Source: Guadua angustifolia
Lineage: Eukaryota; Streptophyta; Magnoliopsida; Poales; Poaceae
Length of the DNA stretch: 64,000 nt
Direction: 5' to 3'
Assembly (NCBI GenBank): GCA_036346375.1
Contig: CM070501.1
Location: 52,059,326 to 52,123,325, forward strand
Made by a program: the position numbers and the translations under genes
Notes under the pieces: generated by a model
What the model saw: the letters and a program-made list of their open reading frames with translations, nothing else
Told to the model about the DNA's origin: nothing
Database searches by the model: none
Shown here: positions 57,821 to 64,000 of the stretch, piece by piece
Position numbering within the stretch: position 1 is the stretch's first letter
Layout of the letters: every line of letters starts with the position of its first letter

Positions 57821-60800
57821 ATGGTACTAAAGAAGGTGCTTCAGCTGTTTGGATTAGTAGTCAAGAAGAAGGATTCCAAGAAAAAAGGTGATGGACCATT
57901 CCCTAGATAACAGGATTTTATCAGCTTTTGTTTAATCACTGGATATTTCCCTCCTTAGAAAGAATACTTGGCTTGTTCAATGGTGGTCTCATCTGATGCC
58001 ATATGATAATCTGTTGTGCACTGTTCTTCATCAATTCTGTATTGCCCAAATATGAATATGTTTTCGGCGTGCGGGGATATTGCAAATCTAACGGGGCAGT
58101 CGTGATGGATTGAAACCACTGGATAATTTTGGCAATTGAATATTGGTCTGGATAGTTATGTCAGTACTCAAGTGTGCTGTGTTTGAACGGTTACATTACT
58201 AATTTGTCTCGAGTTTGTTACAGCTACTGAACCATATATATACATATATTAACTTCTAGGAATCAGACAAGGGGAGATATACAGAGAGATAAGGAAAAAA
58301 TTGATGTATAGCACTGCAGAGTACGAGAATTTTTACTGTGCACTACCATAGTAGTATATAGCAGTAGTAGAAATTAAATCTAACCGTTGATTTGTCGAGG
58401 GCATTCTGGTCTTTTGGCTTAGGGTCGGGGCGGTGCTGAATGCCATTTTGCTCAATTACCATTATACCCCTCCACGAGACACATGGTTGGGCACTTGGGT
58501 GCTAGCTCAGAAAATTATTTACCATTATACCCCTCCACGGATTATACTACACATGGTAGTATAATCAGATCTAATCTAATCTCAACCTTTGGATCTAAAG
58601 AAATGGACGGCCCATATTTATTATTGTGTATGATAAAAGAGCTCTAGAAAAATACTGTCATAGTCTCTCCTTCGAAATATACTACTATACAGTGTGAGCT
58701 AGCTATGGAAAATACCACTACAGCTGATTAAAGCGCATTTTCACCAAATACATGCCCCATATTCCACCATGTATTTTCGTATGGACCAAATTGTCCTCAG
58801 CTTCTAACTGAAAAACCGGTTCGATTGGTTGCAGTCGCATCGCACGGTCGCTCCCATTCCCCATCCCCATTCTCCGCCGACCACCACTGCCCCTCCATCT
58901 CCCTTCCGTCCGGCGTCGCTGCAGCACCCGTCCTCCACCTTGGTTCTGTCCGCCGCCGCCGACACATATGACCTGCACGTCGCTTCCATCCGTCGCCACC
59001 GAAGTGCCCGATCTGCACCTCGGTTCCGTCCGCCGACGCCCACGCACCGCACTTCCACGCAAGGATGTGCCAAGAAGAGATACTCGCCGAGGTTCTTGCT
59101 TACTCCCTCACGACTGCTGCTTGTCGAAGGTGTCACATCTGGGTGGCTCTTGCTTCTAGGTGAGAACAAGAGTTTTCTGGTCCGCACTTTGCAGCCAATT
59201 TGAGTGCTGCAGCTGTAGATGCAGACGATTGTGTTGATTTCTAGTACAACTTTGCTGAAAAATGGCCAATGCCAATCGAAGAACCTATTGGTTGCCACTG
59301 TCTTGGAGCAGGAGGTTGTTTCAGCAAGTGATACTTAGTTGATTGCCATGGGTAAGATGCGAACTAGGTATTGAACTAGAAACGAGGGCAATTTGGTCCA
59401 TGTGAAAGCGTATTAGGTGGAAATTGGTTTTAATCCCCGTAATGGCAGTTCTCAAAGTAAACTCACGCTGTTGTGGCATATTTCAAAGGGGAAATTGTAG
59501 TGCCATTTTTCAGAATGTTGCACTCTATAGTGGCATCTATCGAATTTTCCCGAGACATAAAGCTGAAAGACATTATCTTATATGAATCAAAATAAAGGTG
59601 AACAGAGATTGATGCATTATATATCTTACGAGATGCTTAGAGGCACACAACATAAACCACATTGTGGTGTGGAAAGTACGCATTCACCATGTTTTGCAGT
59701 TTTCTAAATTAAACCCATTATCTATCAGAAAAACATTTTTCTACTCTGTAAAGCTTAGGCAGGGCTCCTGCTGTTCTTTTTTTTAATAAAAATATCTTTT
59801 TGTTCTTTTCTGAATTTTTTTAATAAATGAATAATCTGTTTATGCAGGCAGGCCCATCGATCCTCTTTGGGAAGGTGGCTTTCCATGCCCAATGTCAAAT
59901 TTTGTGTATATTCTGCTTGTGCCTCCTCATTAGTTATTTTTACTTTAAACAGCATCAGATAATATCTGAAATTGTCTATTCACTTTGTTTTGTTGGCAGT
60001 GCTGAGGCAAGTAAGCCTCTAGAATTGATGTAGGAGCCGTGACTCTTGAGTCTTGACTAATAAATACTCATTGTTTTTCGTACTGCATGCAAAAAATATG
60101 CATGATGGAGTTTCATGGGGGCTCAAGCACTGATTTAACGAAGTAAATAGTAAAGTGCTCACAAGGGCAGATTTCTGCCATATATTTCAAATGTGGTATT
60201 TGCTGCTGTAGGAAATTGCGACTATTTATAGTTTAATGTTATACTGGTTGTATTTAACACTGTAGGATTACTTTAAAACGGCACCCAACTTTCAAACTTT
60301 TAATGGGACAAGTAGCTGTCATTCATTAGGATGGGAGTAACAGTTCAGATATGCAATTTCAAATAGGCAGGGACCCCATCCTGTATCTCTGTCTTAAATT
60401 CTAAACTAGATATTTGGTTATAACATAACTATTATTTAACCAGTCTCCTGGATTTCAGCTGCTGCTCCACACTCCACTGTAAATGTCAATGCAAATAACA
60501 GTCTTTTGGTTCCCTGTTCAAGTGGGACTGGTACTGTACTATCATTCCAAAAACTTGAGCCTGAATGTTTAAGTGTTATCTCATCGATGACAAGGACAGA
60601 ACATGGATCTGAAAATGGTGATTACATGTTGTTTAACCAATTTGATGTTGTTCAAGATTTCTCAGATCACCACTACGCAAAGCATTCACCAGGGAAGGTA
60701 TGCTGCGCCATTTCTTGAACTCTATTTCTGGTATTAGATCCAACTGTAAATTAATTTTCCACCTCCAAATACGTGACCAGACCACCAAAGATTGGGTGAA

Positions 60801-60844
60801 GGCAATCCAAAATGAATGGAAGCTTCTACAGAAAGATCTACCTG
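57821..60844 (+). CDS. E2 ubiquitin-conjugating enzyme (UBC23-26 type), N-terminal exons
   Basis: Exon 1 57821-57887, exon 2 60459-60697, exon 3 60781-60844, all with GT/AG borders and matching phases. The protein opens MVLKKVLQLFGLVVKKKDSK, then a linker. The conserved approach to the catalytic fold is FNQFDVVQDFSDHHYAKHSP, then TTKDWVKAIQNEWKLLQKDL. These phrases are typical of the large plant E2s (UBC23-26, related to BIRC6/UBE2O) that pass ubiquitin to substrates. The catalytic Cys region is not in the window. After exon 3 the expected next exon is missing; a pyruvate kinase fragment follows instead, then a second copy of exons 2 and 3. A 5' UTR intron is likely. Confidence 0.75.
58336..58700. 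mobile_element. MITE-like repeat in E2 intron 1
   Basis: Inverted ends: accatagtagtatatagcag near 58346 and atatactactatacagtgtg near 58675. The interior repeats the phrase accattatacccctccacg twice (58459 and 58520). No coding capacity. Superfamily not determined. Confidence 0.45.
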
Positions 60845-61319
60845 GTCAGTACATTTTTTTTATGGAAGTGACATTAGAGCACCTAGGTGCTCTTTAGTCT
60901 TATAGAGCACCCACCTTTTCTTTTATAGAATAATCTTAGAAACTTTTTGTCTTCTATTCATGACATTTACCACTAAATTATGTAATGTAACTCAAGAAAA
61001 AAATGCAACTAAAAATTAAAGTTATTGTCTACATTTTTAATAAAGCAATAAGTCCATTTTACACCCCAAACTATCAGAAAAGTCCTAATAACCCCCCAAA
61101 TCTATAAAATCGGTTATTTAACACCATCAACTTTCAATACCGGTGCAAATAATCCCCGCCTTAAAAAACACCCTTGTTTTTCGCTGACATGGCAACCTAC
61201 TTGAGAATATACACCGATGTGGCATGCCATTTAGTCAGTAAATGGTGAAGTTAGAAAAAAAGGAGAGAGTCTCCTCTTTCTTCTTCCCTTCCTTGTATCT
61301 CTCTCTCTCTCTCTCTCAC

Positions 61320-61742
61320 ATGCGCATCTCCGCCATTGCCGCCACACACACCCCATCTCGCTTCTCGTCGTCACTGTCCACCTCCGCCTCTCAACCCGTC
61401 GGCCCCACCGCCTCACGGCCTCCTGCACCCTCGGCCATGCCAACCTCATCGCCTTCCCTAACCCCAACGGCCTCCTCGTCACTCACCATGGAGGCTGAGC
61501 TGCAGGAGAACGGCTTCCAGAGCACGCATCACACCAAGCTCATTTGCACTATGGGTCCTAACACCTACGGCGCCACAGAGCTCAAGGCGTTGGCCGTTGG
61601 TGGGATGAACGTCGTGTGGGTCAACATGTGCCATAGCAATTGCAAGTGGCACCGGGGCGTCATCCGTTCTATGCGGAGGCTCAACGAGGAGAATGGCTTC
61701 GCCGTCGCTGTCATGATGGGCTTCGAGATTTTTTTGGTTTAA
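61320..61742 (+). pseudogene. Plastid pyruvate kinase, N-terminal fragment
   Basis: From ATG 61320: a Ser/Thr/Pro-rich transit-peptide-like start ([20 protein letters not shown]), then [40 protein letters not shown] and [20 protein letters not shown], the start of the catalytic barrel in plastidic pyruvate kinase (alpha/PKp1 type). The next expected DTEG is lost, GFEI follows, and the frame ends in a TTTGGTTTAA. A conserved Arg in GMNVARVN is replaced (GMNVVWVN). It is only about a quarter of the enzyme and is non-functional. It lies in the tandem unit between E2 exon copies. A splice-fused product is possible but unproven. Confidence 0.75.
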
Positions 61743-61865
61743 TCGGTTCGGTTTTTTCGGTTTTAAAATAATTTGGTTTTTGAAAACTGGGAACTGAATT
61801 TCTCGGACAAAAATAAAAAAACCGAACTGATATTTTGGTTCGGTTTTGAGTTAACCGAAATATAA
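61741..61865. repeat. GGTTCGGTTTT inverted/low-complexity repeat
   Basis: atcggttcggttttttcggt on the left, aaaccgaactgatattttgg then ggttcggttttgagttaacc on the right. The GGTTCGG motif occurs in both orientations and could fold back. It lies directly after the pyruvate kinase fragment. Confidence 0.55.
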
Positions 61866-62019
61866 ATAACAATAGGTAGATTAGATTTAGTCCTTCTCAT
61901 ATTGCAACACAGAGTATGCATAAACCCACACAATATTCATATGTCATTACAATATAAGCATAATAGAACATATGAATATACTAAACATACGCATAAATGT
62001 ATTATAACATGAGAATTAT

Positions 62020-64000
62020 GTTGATTGCCATGGGTAAGATGCGAACTAGGTATTGAACTAGAAACGAGGGCAATTTGGTCCATGTGAAAGCGTATTAGGT
62101 GGAAATTGGTTTTAATCCCCGTAATGGCATTTCTCAAAGTAAACTCACGCTGTTGTGGCATATTTCAAAGGGGAAACTGTAGTGCCATTTTTCTGAATGT
62201 TGCACTCTATAGTGGCATCTATCGAATTTTCCCGAGACATAAAGCTGAAAGACATTATCTTATATGAATCAAAATAAAGGTGAACAGAGATTGATGCATT
62301 ATATATCTTACGAGATGCTTAGAGGCACACAACATAAACCACATTGTGGTGTGGAAAGTACGCATTCACCATGTTTTGCAGTTTTCTAAATTAAACCCAT
62401 TATCTATCAGAAAAACATTTTTCTACTCTGTAAAGCTTAGGCAGGGCTCCTGCTGTTCTTTTTTTTAAAAATAAAAATATCCTTTTGTTCTTTTCTGAAT
62501 TTTTTTAATAAATGAATAATCTGTTTATGCAGGCAGGCCCATCGATCCTCTTTGGGAAGGTGGCTTTCCATGCCCAATGTCAAATTTTGTGTATATTCTG
62601 CTTGTGCCTCCTCATTAGTTATTTTTACTTTAAACAGCATCAGATAATATCTGAAATTGTCTATTCACTTTGTTTTGTTGGCAGTGCTGAGGCAAGTAAG
62701 CCTCTAGAATTGATGTAGGAGCCGTGACTCTTGAGTCTTGACTAATAAATACTCATTGTTTTTCGTACTGCATGCAAAAAATATGCATGATGGAGTTTCA
62801 TGGGGGCTCAAGCACTGATTTAATGAAGTAAATAGTAAAGTGCTCACAAGGGCAGATTTCTGCGATATATTTCAAATGTGGTATTTGCTGCTGTAGGAAA
62901 TTGCGACTATTTATAGTTTAATGTTATACTGGTTGTATTTAACACTGTAGGATTACTTTAAAACGGCACCCAACTTTCAAACTTTTAATGGGACAAGTAG
63001 CTGTCATTCATTAGGATGGGAGTAACAGTTCAGATATGCAATTTCAAATAGGCAGGGATCCCATCCTGTATCTCTGTCTTAAATTCTAAACTAGATATTT
63101 GGTTATAACATAACTATTATTTAACCAGTCTCCCGGATTTCAGCTGCTGCTCCACACTCCACTGTAAATGTCAATGCAAATAACAGTCTTTTGGTTCCTT
63201 GTTCAAGTGGGACTGGTACTGTACTATCATTCCAAAAACTTGAGCCTGAATGTTTAAGTGTTATCTCATCGATGACAAGGACAGAACATGGATCTGAAAA
63301 TGGTGATTACATGTTGTTTAACCAATTTGATGTTGTTCAAGATTTCTCAGATCACCACTACGCAAAGCATTCACCAGGGAAGGTATGCTGCGCCATTTCT
63401 TGAACTCTATTTCTGGTATTAGATCCAACTATAAATTAATTTTCCACCTCCAAATACGTGACCAGACCACCAAAGATTGGGTGAAGGCAATCCAAAATGA
63501 ATGGAAGCTTCTACAGAAAGATCTACCTGGTCAGTACATTTTTTTTATGGAAGTGACATTAGAGCACCTAGGTGCTCTTTAGTCTTATAGAGCACCCACC
63601 TTTTCTTTTATAGAATAATCTTAGAAACTTTTTGTCTTCTATTCATGACATTTACCACTAAATTATGTAATGTAACTCAAGAAAAAAATGCAACTAAAAA
63701 TTAAAGTTATTGTCTACATTTTTAATAAAGCAATAAGTCCATTTTACACCCCAAACTATCAGAAAAGTCCTAATAACCCCCCAAATCTATAAAATCGGTT
63801 ATTTAACACCATCAACTTTCAATACCGGTGCAAATAATCCCCTCGCCTTAAACCACCCTTGTTTTTCGCTGACATGGCAACCTACTTGAGAATATACACT
63901 GATGTGGCATGCCATTTAGCTGTAAATGGTGAAGTTAGAAAAAAAGGAGAGAGTCTCCTCTTTCTTCTTCCCTTCCTTGTATCTGTCTCTCTCTCTCTCA
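62020..64000. repeat. Tandem duplication unit 2 (continues past the window)
   Basis: Copy of 59338-61320, including E2 exons 2 and 3 and the start of the CT-rich leader of the pyruvate kinase fragment. The window ends before the fragment itself, so whether unit 2 is complete, or further units follow, is unknown. Confidence 0.92.
63144..63529 (+). CDS. E2 ubiquitin-conjugating enzyme, duplicate exons 2 and 3
   Basis: Exon 2' 63144-63382 and exon 3' 63466-63529, with intact splice sites. The encoded residues are the same as in the first copy; one visible change (CCC to CCT, Pro) is silent. Exons 2 plus 3 total 303 bases, so the copy can be skipped or included without changing phase. If unit 2 is the ancestral one, the rest of the E2 gene should lie to the right. 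Confidence 0.75.

Larger units (their letters stand above)
59338..62019. repeat. Tandem duplication unit 1 (2682 bases)
   Basis: From gttgattgccatgggtaag to the base before the same phrase at 62020. It carries E2 exons 2 and 3, the pyruvate kinase fragment and a GGTTCGGTTTT-rich tail. It differs from unit 2 by only a few bases over the compared 1.9 kb, so the duplication is recent. Confidence 0.92.

Noticed and set aside
1..64000. CRISPR arrays, bacterial operons, rRNA or tRNA genes
   Set aside because: None seen. The repeats are transposon or tandem duplications, and the genes are spliced plant genes.

Overview
The window is nuclear DNA of a grass (Poaceae). The signs are GC-rich first exons, spliced plant genes (SEC22, NHL/LEA_2, pectinesterase, a B3 protein of the rice Os01g0234100 type, an E2 ubiquitin-conjugating enzyme) and a heavy load of grass-type transposons: Ty3/gypsy elements with an antisense ORF, a non-LTR LINE, Tourist, Stowaway and CACTA miniatures. 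I cannot name the species.

Layout. 1-4432: a direct duplication of about 3.66 kb. An NHL fragment is followed by a 5'-truncated SEC22 gene and a second NHL copy, tail to tail with SEC22. 5575-20469: a DUF26 (Gnk2-like) gene split by an LTR retrotransposon remnant (solo LTR 5728-20069, target duplication CCGAC). That LTR is itself split by a decayed Ty3/gypsy element (6056-17429). 22667-22903: a small stress-type LEA/KIN-like gene. 23213 to about 40600: a minus-strand LINE with a 10.1-kb Ty3/gypsy element (29245-39358, target duplication AGAGC) inside its ORF1. 40704-40933: a Tourist-like MITE. 42854-44771: a complete two-exon PMEI-pectinesterase. 46136-50722: a nine-exon B3-domain gene. 53503-53940: a CACTA-like miniature element. 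55127-55574: a broken first exon of an RBP45/47 RNA-binding protein. 56940-64000: the 5' part of a UBC23-26-type E2 gene, whose exons 2 and 3 lie in a tandem repeat of about 2.68 kb. That repeat also carries a plastid pyruvate kinase fragment.

How it fits together. This is a gene-poor, transposon-rich stretch with no operon-like logic. Its structure records insertion history: LTR into DUF26 gene, then gypsy into LTR; and LINE, then gypsy into LINE. Two local tandem duplications broke or extended neighbouring genes. Many frame breaks are single-base or homopolymer length differences, some differing between near-identical copies, so part of the apparent decay may be assembly consensus error. 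I found no convincing wholly new system. The most unusual feature is the in-phase duplicated exon pair of the E2 gene.
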